Source: M3007 sp039804245
GTDB taxonomy: Bacteria > Bacteroidota > Bacteroidia > Chitinophagales > Saprospiraceae
Assembly: GCA_039804245.1 (NCBI GenBank)
Contig: JBDLWO010000065.1
Location: 1-64,000, forward strand
Direction: 5' to 3'
Length of the DNA: 64,000 bases
The first letter of the stretch is position 1. Every line of letters starts with the position of its first letter. The notes below the pieces were generated by a model that saw only the letters and a program-made list of their open reading frames with translations, was not told the DNA's origin and ran no database searches. A program made the translations under genes and the position numbers. Below, piece by piece: positions 50,826-59,881 of this stretch.

Positions 50826-52238
50826 ATGAAAAATTACCTCGATCACGCCATTACGCTCACCATACTGGCGCTGTTCATGTTGATCAGCCTCTCCTACCTG
50901 CCTGTCAATCTGTCGCCCGGCGGATTCACGCTGCGCAGCATGGACATCTTTTCCGATGTGCGTGCAGACGCAGCCCTGGCCTTCGAACAAAACGCGCCAA
51001 CAGGCGGACCGAGCTACGATACAACCTATTACAGTGCATCTGATACCATAGGATGGGCCAGCATGGACTCCTCGGCAAGAGCACTGGCCTATACTGTTGA
51101 TACGACAGATTATGGCCATATTATTGAAGATTATACCTACGGGCAGCGTGGTCTGGCCCGTTTTTTCGGAAGTCTGGACTCGATAAAACAGGGGAAGACC
51201 GTGCGGATTGCATGGTACGGCGACTCATTTGTGGAAGGAGATATACTGATCGGCGATCTTAGAGATACACTTCAGGCACTTTGGGGTGGTCATGGCGTTG
51301 GCTTCGTACCCGTCACTTCCGAGGTGGCGCAGTTCAGGAGAACAATAAAACATCAGTTCGGTGGCTGGAATACGTTTTCAATAGTCAAAAAAAACGGACC
51401 GCGACCGCATGTTGGCGTCAATGGCTATGCCTGTCAGCCTTCAGGTGTTGCCCGTCTCTCTTATGAAGGCACCTCCAGTTTTGCCAGAACCCGCCACTGG
51501 ACCGATCTGTGCCTGTTTTACTCTTCAGCCGATACAGCAGCATTTACCTGGAAAAAAAACGGCGAACCCGCCCGGGAGGCGTTACTGGAAGGTGGCAATA
51601 CAGCCATCAGGCAGTGGAGATGTCCCGGTAATGGCGAAATTGCAACAAACTTTTCTGCCAGCTTCCCCCAGACAGACAGCCTGCTGGTTTATGGAGCAGC
51701 CCTGGAAAGCGGAGCAGGATTCTACATTGACAATTTCTCTGTCAGAGGAAACAGTGGAGGCGCACTCTGCTCGCTCAAACCCGAGGTAATCAGGTCGTTT
51801 ACCCGATTCAGGCCCTACGATCTGGTAGTGCTGCAGGTGGGGCTGAACGCCGTCACCAACAGCCTCAGTAACGTCATCTGGTACGAATCCGAACTTGATA
51901 AAACTGTCAGACACCTTAAAAACTGCTTTCCCGGAGTACAAATTATGATCATCAGTGTGGGCGACAGGGGCGGCAAAAATGGTGAGGAACCTGGCACAAT
52001 GAAAAGTGTTTATGCTATCTCGGAAATGCAGCGGAATCTCGCCCGAAGGCACGGTGTACTGTTCTTTGACCTGTTCCACGGAATGGGAGGAACAAACGCA
52101 ATCATCCGGATGGCCGCTCAAAGACCCCGCCTGGCGAACACGGACTATACTCACCTCACGCACGATGGTGGCAGGACAGTCGGACTCATGCTGGCTGATC
52201 TGTTTGTACGTGAAAAAAAACGCTATTCCCAGAAATAA
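50826..52238 (+). CDS. SGNH/GDSL-type hydrolase, membrane-anchored, copy 1
   Basis: 470 aa. One N-terminal membrane helix (AITLTILALFMLISLSYLPV) is followed by a periplasmic region. The SGNH motifs are split by a long insert: WYGDSFVEGD (block I, Ser) near residue 137; QVGLNAV (block III, Asn) near 338; and DYTHLTHDGG (block V, Asp and His) near 446. An insert of about 170 aa between blocks I and III resembles a carbohydrate-binding beta domain. Such proteins are commonly O-acetyl esterases or acetyltransferase partners for cell-wall polymers, usually next to an MBOAT acyltransferase, which is absent here. The next SGNH gene starts 6 bases after the stop. Confidence 0.75.
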   Translation: MKNYLDHAITLTILALFMLISLSYLPVNLSPGGFTLRSMDIFSDVRADAALAFEQNAPTGGPSYDTTYYSASDTIGWASMDSSARALAYTVDTTDYGHIIEDYTYGQRGLARFFGSLDSIKQGKTVRIAWYGDSFVEGDILIGDLRDTLQALWGGHGVGFVPVTSEVAQFRRTIKHQFGGWNTFSIVKKNGPRPHVGVNGYACQPSGVARLSYEGTSSFARTRHWTDLCLFYSSADTAAFTWKKNGEPAREALLEGGNTAIRQWRCPGNGEIATNFSASFPQTDSLLVYGAALESGAGFYIDNFSVRGNSGGALCSLKPEVIRSFTRFRPYDLVVLQVGLNAVTNSLSNVIWYESELDKTVRHLKNCFPGVQIMIISVGDRGGKNGEEPGTMKSVYAISEMQRNLARRHGVLFFDLFHGMGGTNAIIRMAAQRPRLANTDYTHLTHDGGRTVGLMLADLFVREKKRYSQK

Positions 52239-52244
52239 TGCCTT

Positions 52245-53522
52245 ATGAGAAACATACAGTTTTCCGGCCCGGTACAACTGCGTACCTTCTATGTAATGGC
52301 TTTTCTGACAATCTTTATAGGTCAGTGCCACTCTCAGTTCAGACCTCCGCGCGTTGAAATAACAGATTCCGACACTGTAGCCTATAACTTCATTTCACAG
52401 GACAGCAACATAATCAGCCTGTCTGGTACCCTGAATCCGGTTTTTGAAAAACTGATGGCTCAAAGAACCGGCGGAGGCAAAAAAATCAGCATTGTTCATA
52501 TTGGCGATTCACATATTCTGGGCAATTATCTGACTCACGAGGTTCGGAGCCGGCTGCAGCGCGAATTCGGGGATGCAGGGCGTGGCTTCGTTTTCCCCTA
52601 CAAGCTGGCAGGTTCCAACGGCCCACGTGACTATCTCATGGAAACAAACTGTCGCTGGACCGGCTCCAATTGCCAGCGCAATCTGGCAGCCGAAACCGAA
52701 TACGGAATTTCGGGTTTCAGACTGGAAACAAACAGCTCAAACGGAGAACTGACCTTCAGGTTGCGCGACACAGCCACTTCCGAGACAAAACTGTTCTCCA
52801 AAATCACTGTTTTTCAGACCAAAGATCCGGAAAACTTTGAACTGGACGTCAGAGACGCATCCAGTAACCAGTCGGCCCACCTTTACCTGGAAGACGACTA
52901 TTCGAAGTCTTTCTTTTTCGACAAACCTGTGGCACAAGCTACCATATCTGCCAGAAAAAGCAACGGCAAACAGATGAAACTCGTCATAGATGGTGTCTCC
53001 CTCGAAAATGAGCTCAGCGGTGTAATCTATCACGCCATCGGAGTAAACGGAGCCAAGTACATGGATTTCGCACGGGCCAGATATTTTGCACGCCAGGTAG
53101 CTGCACTGGAACCGGATCTGATCATTTTTTCGTTTGGCACCAATGAAGGTCAGGGTAATACCCCGGCTGAATACCTTCTGTTTACCATGAATACACTCAT
53201 CAACAAGGTAAAAGAACACTCCCCGGCTGCCCGTATAATGCTTACTACACCCGCCGACTCATATCTCCGGGGCAAAGGCTTCAATCCTTATCTGAATGAT
53301 GTAAGCAGAAATATAAGGCAGTTTGCCCGGGAAAAAGGATATGCACTCTGGGATCTTTACCAGATGTCAGGTGGTGAGCAATCAGCCGCCGCCTGGAAGT
53401 CGAACGGACTGATGTCGTCCGATTCAGTACATTATTCCAGGATGGGTTACGCCGTTCAGGGCAAACTGCTCTACCAGTCAATCGTCAAAGCCTACAACGC
53501 CTTCGCAGAATCCAGACAATGA
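52245..53522 (+). CDS. SGNH/GDSL-type hydrolase, secreted, copy 2
   Basis: 425 aa. The N-terminal signal sequence contains FYVMAFLTIFIGQCHSQ; a later start at the internal Met is also possible. The motifs are VHIGDSHILGNY (block I, Ser) near residue 87, FSFGTNEGQG (block III, Asn) near 300, and SDSVHYSRMGY (block V, Asp/His) near 392. As in the preceding gene an insert of about 150 aa with beta character separates blocks I and III, so the two are distant paralogs with the same architecture. It is probably an extracytoplasmic esterase acting on a wall or surface polymer. Its stop overlaps the cca start (ATGA). Confidence 0.75.
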   Translation: MRNIQFSGPVQLRTFYVMAFLTIFIGQCHSQFRPPRVEITDSDTVAYNFISQDSNIISLSGTLNPVFEKLMAQRTGGGKKISIVHIGDSHILGNYLTHEVRSRLQREFGDAGRGFVFPYKLAGSNGPRDYLMETNCRWTGSNCQRNLAAETEYGISGFRLETNSSNGELTFRLRDTATSETKLFSKITVFQTKDPENFELDVRDASSNQSAHLYLEDDYSKSFFFDKPVAQATISARKSNGKQMKLVIDGVSLENELSGVIYHAIGVNGAKYMDFARARYFARQVAALEPDLIIFSFGTNEGQGNTPAEYLLFTMNTLINKVKEHSPAARIMLTTPADSYLRGKGFNPYLNDVSRNIRQFAREKGYALWDLYQMSGGEQSAAAWKSNGLMSSDSVHYSRMGYAVQGKLLYQSIVKAYNAFAESRQ

Positions 53523-54940
53523 TTTTTACGCTCGAACCTAACGAACTGCGACTGCTTGAACATGTCGGCCGCTGCGCCGAAGAGATCGGAGTTCCCGCGT
53601 ATGCAGTAGGCGGTTATGTGCGCGACCGACTGCTTGGAAGACCCACCAAAGATATAGATATCGTTTGTGTGGGAGATGGCATCCAGCTTGCCCATCAGGT
53701 AGCTAACGGCATATCACCCCGCCCCAAGGTGGCTGTTTACAGCCGCTTCGGCACTGCAATGCTCCACTATGAAAATATTGAAGTTGAATTCGTTGGCGCA
53801 AGAAGGGAAAGCTACCAGTCTGACAGCCGCAAACCTGATGTCGAACTCGGCACACTCGAAGACGATCAGAACAGACGCGATTTCACAATAAATGCCATGG
53901 CCATCAGTCTGCAGAAGGAGTCTTTCGGACAAATTCTGGATCCGTTTGATGGAATGAAGCACCTGGAAGAAAGGGTGATAAAAACACCCCTCGACCCCGG
54001 CAAGACGTTTTCAGATGACCCCCTGCGCATGATGCGCGCCATACGTTTCGCCACACAACTCGGATTTTCCATCGATCCGGTTACTTTCAAAGGAATAAAA
54101 GACTACAAAAACCGCATCGGTATTATCTCCAAAGAACGTATTGCTACCGAACTGGAGAAAATCCTGAAAAGCCCCAAACCCTCTGTCGGATTTAATCTGC
54201 TCTTCGATGCCGGACTGTTACAGATTATTATGCCCGAAGTGGCAGCCCTCCAGGGCGTGGAAGACAGGCAGGGTCGGGCACACAAGGATAACTTTTACCA
54301 CACCCTGGAGGTACTGGATAATGTCTGCAAAAAAAGCAGCAATGTCTGGCTCCGGTGGGCAGCGCTTTTACATGATATCGGAAAACCACCCACGAGAAAA
54401 TTCGACAAGGAAGCCGGCTGGACCTTCCACGGCCACGAATGGAAAGGAGCCGGCATGGTGCCTCCACTGTTCAGAAACCTCAGGCTTCCGCTCGATCAGA
54501 AGCTCGAATATGTCAAAAAACTGGTGATGATGCACCTGCGCCCCATTTCTCTTACCAAAGAAGATGTGACGGACAGTGCAGTCAGACGACTTATTTTTGA
54601 TGCAGGGGAAGATCTCGAAGATCTGATGATTCTCTGCGAATCGGATATCACGACCAAAAATCCGCGGAAAATGGCGCGATATCTGGAAGGCTACGAATAC
54701 CTGAAAGAACGCATGTCGCTGGTGACCGAAGCAGACAGGCTCAGACTCTGGCAACCACCCATTACGGGAGAAATAATTATGAAAACCTTCGGACTCAACC
54801 CTTCAAAGGAAGTAGGTATCATCAAAACAGCCGTGAGAGAGGCCATTCTCGACGGTGAAATTCCGAATGAAATGGCGGAAGCGTATAACAGAATGATCGA
54901 GGAGGGAAGAAAACTGGGGCTGAGCCCGGAAAACTCCTAA
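53519..54940 (+). CDS. cca: CCA tRNA nucleotidyltransferase / poly(A) polymerase family, with HD domain
   Basis: 473 aa. It adds or repairs the 3' CCA end of tRNAs. The nucleotidyltransferase head has GGYVRDRLLGRPTKDIDIV at residues 31-49, with the metal-binding DxD at 45-47. RRDFTINAMA and DPLRMMRAIRFATQLGF are the neck/body motifs. A C-terminal HD-type phosphohydrolase-like domain is present (WLRWAALLHDIGKP, near 280). The ATG is at the overlap with the preceding SGNH gene, so an essential RNA gene is coupled to a cell-surface pair. Its last 4 bases overlap the convergent LETM1-like gene. Confidence 0.95.
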   Translation: MIFTLEPNELRLLEHVGRCAEEIGVPAYAVGGYVRDRLLGRPTKDIDIVCVGDGIQLAHQVANGISPRPKVAVYSRFGTAMLHYENIEVEFVGARRESYQSDSRKPDVELGTLEDDQNRRDFTINAMAISLQKESFGQILDPFDGMKHLEERVIKTPLDPGKTFSDDPLRMMRAIRFATQLGFSIDPVTFKGIKDYKNRIGIISKERIATELEKILKSPKPSVGFNLLFDAGLLQIIMPEVAALQGVEDRQGRAHKDNFYHTLEVLDNVCKKSSNVWLRWAALLHDIGKPPTRKFDKEAGWTFHGHEWKGAGMVPPLFRNLRLPLDQKLEYVKKLVMMHLRPISLTKEDVTDSAVRRLIFDAGEDLEDLMILCESDITTKNPRKMARYLEGYEYLKERMSLVTEADRLRLWQPPITGEIIMKTFGLNPSKEVGIIKTAVREAILDGEIPNEMAEAYNRMIEEGRKLGLSPENS

Positions 54941-55299
54941 TCAGGCATTTCAGAGTTGGCATTACCCTCCAGTATTACTTTGAAACGATTGGGAAGCACC
55001 CTGAACCGGTCGCCCAACCAGCGCTCCAGCGTGATGGCAGCGAGTGCATAACCTGCAGAAACACCGGGTACAGGTATCAGAACGACCACCACAAAAGGAA
55101 GCAAACGGGGCATATCTTTCAGTTGCTTCAGAGCCTCGTCCAGTTCTTCCTGCGTAGGTTGACGATCTGTTGGAATCAGACGCAACTTACCCGTACCTTG
55201 ACGCCCGAATACCTCCAGCATCCTGCGGGTGTCAGCACCCTCCATAATCAGGGCCCAGAACATTCTGCGGGGAAGCCGGATAAATTCTTTGAGTTTCAT
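54937..55299 (-). CDS. Small LETM1-domain-like protein
   Basis: 120 aa. The segment LKQLKDMPRLLPFVVVVLIPVPG followed by ITLERWLGDRFRVLPNRF resembles the LETM1 ribosome-binding/membrane region, in which a hydrophobic helix is followed by a LP-x-R/F motif. There is one probable membrane helix. The function is unknown in bacteria of this phylum. The ATG at 55299 is chosen because a TACTTTTG box ends only 5 bases before it, and the longer frame would start before that box. It is divergent from the DUF1501 gene by 32 bases. Confidence 0.65.
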   Translation of the reverse strand: MKLKEFIRLPRRMFWALIMEGADTRRMLEVFGRQGTGKLRLIPTDRQPTQEELDEALKQLKDMPRLLPFVVVVLIPVPGVSAGYALAAITLERWLGDRFRVLPNRFKVILEGNANSEMPD

Positions 55300-55304
55300 A
55301 GGCA

Positions 55305-55312
55305 CAAAAGTA
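55305..55312 (-). promoter_or_regulatory. -7 box immediately upstream of the LETM1-like gene
   Basis: TACTTTTG on the minus strand, 5 bases before the ATG, consistent with a leaderless mRNA. No -33 TTTG at the usual distance. Confidence 0.4.
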
Positions 55313-55331
55313 CGGATATTCAACTTTTGCC

Positions 55332-56798
55332 ATGCACCCTTCTGCACATATTCATCACTCTACCCGCCGTCACTTCCTCAAACAGTGCGGTTTCGGATTC
55401 GGAGCGCTTGCACTCGGAAGCCTGACAGGCTGCCTTGACCGTACCGCAGATCAATCTGCTTTCCTGATTGATCCGGCCAATCCGCTGGCGCCACGCCCTC
55501 CCATGTTCCCGGGCAAGGCACGGTCTGTGATTTATCTGCACATGGCCGGCGCCCCGTCACAGCTGGAACTTTTTGATTACAAACCGGAACTGGCCCGACT
55601 CGATGGCCAGGACTGTCCACCCTCCTTGCTCGAAGGCAAAAAATTTGCTTTTATCCGGGGAATTCCCAAAATGCTGGGGCCCCAGGCTTCTTTCCGTCAG
55701 CACGGACAATCGGGCGCATGGATCAGTAACTATCTGCCCCATTTGCAGTCGGTCGCCGACGAACTCGCATTCCTGAAAGCAGTAAATACCGATCAGTTCA
55801 ATCACGCACCCGCGCAACTGCTCATGCACACAGGCAGCGCACGACTGGGCAGACCCAGTATCGGTTCGTGGGTAACCTACGGACTCGGATCAGAGAACGC
55901 CAACCTGCCCGGATTTGTAGTGCTTACTTCAGGAGGTAATAATCCCGATGCCGGCAAAAGTGTTTGGGGAAGCGGTTTTTTACCCTCCGTTTACCAGGGT
56001 GTACAATGCAGAAGTACAGGAGACCCCGTTCTCTTTCTGAATAATCCGGACGGAATCACAAGGGATTTGCGCAAGGCAAGTATTGAGGCAATCAACGAAG
56101 CCAATGCTCTCACTCACCAGGAGAGTGGAGACCCCGAAACTGCCACCCGGATTGCACAGTATGAAATGGCATACCGGATGCAGATCGAGGCGCCGGAAGT
56201 AATGAATATTGATAATGAACCGCCATATATACACGAACTTTATGGCACGCAGCCCGGCAAAGCCTGCTTCGCCAACAACGCCCTGCTGGCCAGAAAACTG
56301 GTGGAAAAAGGAGTCAGATTCGTTCAGCTGTTCGACTGGGGTTGGGATACGCACGGTACCGGCGCTGACCTCTCGGTTGATATCGGCCTGGTGAACAAAT
56401 GCAGGGAAACAGATCGCGCCACGGCGGCACTGCTGCTCGATCTCAAACAGCGCGGACTTCTGGAGGAAACCCTGGTGGTGTGGGGCGGTGAGTTCGGCAG
56501 AACTCCCATGATGGAAAACAGAAACGGGCTGCAAATGCCATTCAAGGGACGCGATCATCACACCGATGCCTTTACAATGTGGATGGCTGGCGGAGGTATT
56601 TCCGGCGGCGCCTCACACGGAGAAACCGACCCGATCGGCTTCGGACCCGTATCCGGCAAAACCAGTATTTTTGATATTCAGGCTACCATCCTGAACCAGC
56701 TCGGCTTCGATCACGAAAAATTTATATTTCCTTTTCAGGGAAGATCATTCCGTCTGACTGATGTAGGCGGAAATGTGGTCAGGGAAATTCTGACCTGA
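55332..56798 (+). CDS. DUF1501 family protein, Tat-exported (probable lipoprotein)
   Basis: 488 aa. The twin-arginine signal TRRHFLKQCGFGFGALAL is followed by a lipobox-like LTGC (C34). The body is the alkaline-phosphatase-superfamily DUF1501 domain: SVIYLHMAGAPSQLELFDYKPEL, the active-site-like region FRQHGQSGAWISNYLPHL, RFVQLFDWGWDTHG, VVWGGEFGRTPMMEN, and GRDHHTDAFTMWMAGGGISGG. DUF1501 proteins are almost always next to a DUF1553/DUF1549 (PSD1-type cytochrome) gene in the phyla where they are common. No such partner lies here, which is unusual. Function unknown; a periplasmic or surface hydrolase is possible. Confidence 0.88.
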   Translation: MHPSAHIHHSTRRHFLKQCGFGFGALALGSLTGCLDRTADQSAFLIDPANPLAPRPPMFPGKARSVIYLHMAGAPSQLELFDYKPELARLDGQDCPPSLLEGKKFAFIRGIPKMLGPQASFRQHGQSGAWISNYLPHLQSVADELAFLKAVNTDQFNHAPAQLLMHTGSARLGRPSIGSWVTYGLGSENANLPGFVVLTSGGNNPDAGKSVWGSGFLPSVYQGVQCRSTGDPVLFLNNPDGITRDLRKASIEAINEANALTHQESGDPETATRIAQYEMAYRMQIEAPEVMNIDNEPPYIHELYGTQPGKACFANNALLARKLVEKGVRFVQLFDWGWDTHGTGADLSVDIGLVNKCRETDRATAALLLDLKQRGLLEETLVVWGGEFGRTPMMENRNGLQMPFKGRDHHTDAFTMWMAGGGISGGASHGETDPIGFGPVSGKTSIFDIQATILNQLGFDHEKFIFPFQGRSFRLTDVGGNVVREILT

Positions 56799-56870
56799 TG
56801 CATTACCGCCGCATGATCCTGTTATCCGGCAGGGTTAAGGGAAATCGCGTATAATTTAACTGAAATTCAA

Positions 56871-58055
56871 ATGAAAAATCTGCATAAAAGATGCATTCTG
56901 CACGCCGGAACCTCCAAAACAGGTACCACCGCTATCCAGAAGTACCTGGCTGGCTACCCCGGGAAAAATGATGAATTTGTTTACTCCAGTTGTATGGGAA
57001 TAAACAGCTCTTTTGAGTTGATTCATCTTTTTCATACCGAACCTACTTCCGACTACAACTACCAACTCGGAAATCTGTCTGCAAATAAAGTAGTGGATTA
57101 TAGAAAACAAGCACTCGATTATATCAACAGACAAATAAAAAAAGCCATCGATGAAAATAAAATACTGATATTTTCATGGGAAGGCTGCTGGGATTTTCCT
57201 CATGAATCGTTGCTACAATTGCGTCAATTCATGGAATCAAATGGATTCACCGTTGAACTGGTTGTATATATGAGACCACTGAAAGAGTGGATTGAGAGTA
57301 TCTTTCAACAGAATATAAAAGCAATGGGATTGGCAGAATTCAATCCTGTCTCCCCTGTTTCATCAAAATCTTTTGAAAAAACCAACCAAAAAATACAGAA
57401 ACTGGAAGCAATTTTTGGCGCCACACAGGTTTATCTCTATAAATATGCCCCTTCCATGTTCGACAACGGGAATGTGGTGCAACACTTCTGTCAGAAAATT
57501 GGTATAACACACAAGGAGTCGCACCAACGCGCAAACGACAGCCTGAGTTTGCCCGCCCTGAAACTGTTGTATGCCTACAATCAGTTCGGACCAGCCCTGG
57601 GTTACGGCCCGGCAATGAAAAATAACCATAAATTGATCGAGGTACTGACACAACTCCATGGTCCCTCCATGCGACTTCACTCCTCTCTGATTGAACCAGT
57701 ATGGGAACACCAGAATCAGGAACGTACCCGGACAGAACAAAGACTGGGCGGTATTGATATGTCAGAGGATATTTACCAATTTGACACTGAAGAATATGTA
57801 ATAAAAAATGAAAATGATATGTATAAATTTGATACAAAATCACTTGAATGGTTAGCGAAACAAGTTAATGCACAGCCAGTATCGCCTGCAACAGGGAGGG
57901 AGGCTGCTGAAAAAGTAGCCATACAGGTTCATTCTATCTACCGGAAAATGTACAAAAGAGCTTCCTTCAGTTCCCGTATTTCAAACAGGGTGAATAATTT
58001 GTACCGCTCTTTTGCAGTCAGGCACCTGTTCGGGATTTTCAACCGAAAACAATGA
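56871..58055 (+). CDS. Sulfotransferase-like protein
   Basis: 394 aa. The N-terminal ILHAGTSKTGTTAIQKYL is the 5'-phosphosulfate-binding P-loop of PAPS-dependent sulfotransferases. VELVVYMRPLKEWIESIF near residue 130 matches the 3'-phosphate-binding region. No signal peptide. It probably sulfates a carbohydrate or small molecule; the substrate is unknown. The gene is visibly richer in A/T than its neighbours and stands alone, with a gap of 72 bases before it and about 195 after it, suggesting later acquisition. Its last codons resemble the end of the dispersed repeat (58025-58040). Confidence 0.78.
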   Translation: MKNLHKRCILHAGTSKTGTTAIQKYLAGYPGKNDEFVYSSCMGINSSFELIHLFHTEPTSDYNYQLGNLSANKVVDYRKQALDYINRQIKKAIDENKILIFSWEGCWDFPHESLLQLRQFMESNGFTVELVVYMRPLKEWIESIFQQNIKAMGLAEFNPVSPVSSKSFEKTNQKIQKLEAIFGATQVYLYKYAPSMFDNGNVVQHFCQKIGITHKESHQRANDSLSLPALKLLYAYNQFGPALGYGPAMKNNHKLIEVLTQLHGPSMRLHSSLIEPVWEHQNQERTRTEQRLGGIDMSEDIYQFDTEEYVIKNENDMYKFDTKSLEWLAKQVNAQPVSPATGREAAEKVAIQVHSIYRKMYKRASFSSRISNRVNNLYRSFAVRHLFGIFNRKQ

Positions 58056-58250
58056 CAGAGTATTTTTTCACTGTATTTTAAGTTTTGAAGAGGTATTGCT
58101 GGCACCGTTTCAATGAACGGCTCAAAATAAACACAGAAAAGAACTGTTTGAATTCCAGCATGAAAATTCCGGAAACGCACCAAAGTCAGGGTCTGATTAC
58201 CCGTGACGGATAATTACAATTTTACTACCTTTCGCACTCGATTCTGAATT

Positions 58251-59786
58251 ATGCGACTACTCTTTCTCGTTTTACTCGGTCTTTCACTGGCACTCACAGG
58301 GATTTGCCAGGAACCATCCAAACAGGAACTCCATCCATGCGGCGCACCGGCAGGTGTCCCGGATTTTCTTGAAAAGTACCAGAAAAATCCGTGGCTGTAC
58401 GCCCAACCAGAATCGGGCGATACGCTCTGGGTGGCCGTTCAGGTACACCTTCTTGCCAAAGACAGCGGGGCCGGACGCATGCCCTGGGACCGTTTTCTGG
58501 CCGCTTTCTGCAGGCTGAACCAGGATTTCGCTGAAAGTCGTATCCAGTTCTACATGAAAGAACCCTGGAATCTGCTCAACAATACTGCCTGGCATACTCA
58601 TTCAACCATTCCACAGGGCATTGAAATGATGCTGACCAACAACGCAGATGGAGCACTGAATGCCTATTTCGTGTCAGATCCTGCCGGAAACTGCGGTTAT
58701 AACCTGCCTTATGGCGGCGTGGCCATCGCACACGGGTGCGCAGGCCCCGACGATCATACCTGGGCACACGAGATCGGGCACGCGCTGAACCTGCCCCACC
58801 CTTTCATCGGTTGGGAAGGCAAAACGTACAATTACAACAACCCGACTCCTCCGGTTCTCACGTACGATTACACTTACTTTCACGACACGCTCGACACACA
58901 GGTGCCAGCGCCACTCGATACAGCACTGACAGAATTCGTGAATGGTGCCAACTGCTCGGTAGCAGCCGACCGGATTTGCGATACAAAACCGGACTACCTG
59001 AGTTACCGCTGGAACTGCAATCCGGCCACTCAGATGAGTTCCGTCAAACAGAAAGATCTGAACGGCACCGATTTCTACTCCGACGGCACCCTGTTCATGT
59101 CTTATGCAGATGATGCCTGCCAAAGCAGATTTTCCGCCGAGCAGATATCCGTTATGCGCGCCACACTGGCCACAGAAAAGGCAGACTGGGTTACTCCGGC
59201 CATGCTTCAGCAGCCTGTAACAGAACTGCCCGAACAACTGGAGCCGGTCATGGGGCAAAATCAACCGGTAACAGGCGCGCGACTTGTCTGGAAATCTGTC
59301 CCGCATGCTACACACTATGTGGTGCAGGCCTCGCGAATTCCCTCATTCGGTTACAAGGAGCTTGATATTGTTACTGCCGATACGTTTGCCGTTTGTGGAG
59401 CGCTTACTGCAAACAAAACATATTACTGGCGCATAAAACCATTCAACTTCTGGCACGCCTGTCAGCCGTTTACTGCCGCCGAAACATTTTTTACCAATCC
59501 TTCCACAGAAACCGGTGAACCAGATACCGATGGTTGGCGTTGTTACCCCAGCGTGATTTCAGACGAATCGGTCATTACCCTGCAAACACCATCGTCATGG
59601 ACAGGTGCCCCCGTTCAGATCAGTATTTTTGACATGGCAGGCAGAAGTCTCTTTTCAGGAAAAATGAACTGTCTGGAAGAAATGCGTATTGAAATACCCG
59701 GACTCCCGGTATTGCCAGCCGGCACCTGGCAACTCGTTGCCGTATCAGAAAAGGGCGTAAAACGTCAGACACTTGTCAAAAAATAA
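58251..59786 (+). CDS. Secreted M43-like (pappalysin-type) metalloprotease with T9SS sorting signal, copy 1
   Basis: 511 aa. A signal peptide ending near GICQ is followed by the metzincin-like catalytic domain with HEIGHALNLPHPF (H173, E174, H177, H183). The usual glycine at position 8 of HExxHxxGxxH is Asn. The Met-turn region is FMSYADDACQSRFS. A fibronectin-III-like region lies at about 340-415 and a type A T9SS sorting signal at the C-terminus (CYPSVISDESVITLQ ... LPAGTWQLVAVSEKG). The predicted role is secretion to the cell surface or medium as a zinc protease. It is followed 95 bases later by a paralog of the same architecture. Confidence 0.87.
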   Translation: MRLLFLVLLGLSLALTGICQEPSKQELHPCGAPAGVPDFLEKYQKNPWLYAQPESGDTLWVAVQVHLLAKDSGAGRMPWDRFLAAFCRLNQDFAESRIQFYMKEPWNLLNNTAWHTHSTIPQGIEMMLTNNADGALNAYFVSDPAGNCGYNLPYGGVAIAHGCAGPDDHTWAHEIGHALNLPHPFIGWEGKTYNYNNPTPPVLTYDYTYFHDTLDTQVPAPLDTALTEFVNGANCSVAADRICDTKPDYLSYRWNCNPATQMSSVKQKDLNGTDFYSDGTLFMSYADDACQSRFSAEQISVMRATLATEKADWVTPAMLQQPVTELPEQLEPVMGQNQPVTGARLVWKSVPHATHYVVQASRIPSFGYKELDIVTADTFAVCGALTANKTYYWRIKPFNFWHACQPFTAAETFFTNPSTETGEPDTDGWRCYPSVISDESVITLQTPSSWTGAPVQISIFDMAGRSLFSGKMNCLEEMRIEIPGLPVLPAGTWQLVAVSEKGVKRQTLVKK

Positions 59787-59881
59787 ACTATTATGTGTCA
59801 CACACTGACTTTTGTCAATTTGCATTTCGGAATTTAACAAACATCGCGGACATTTGGACCGAATAACAAAAACTGCTTTTG

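Noticed and set aside
58056..58250. tRNA or small RNA gene in the gap after the sulfotransferase-like gene
   Set aside because: No cloverleaf, no TTCRA-type loop and no hairpin terminator were found; only a weak TACCTTTC box at 58226-58233 is present.
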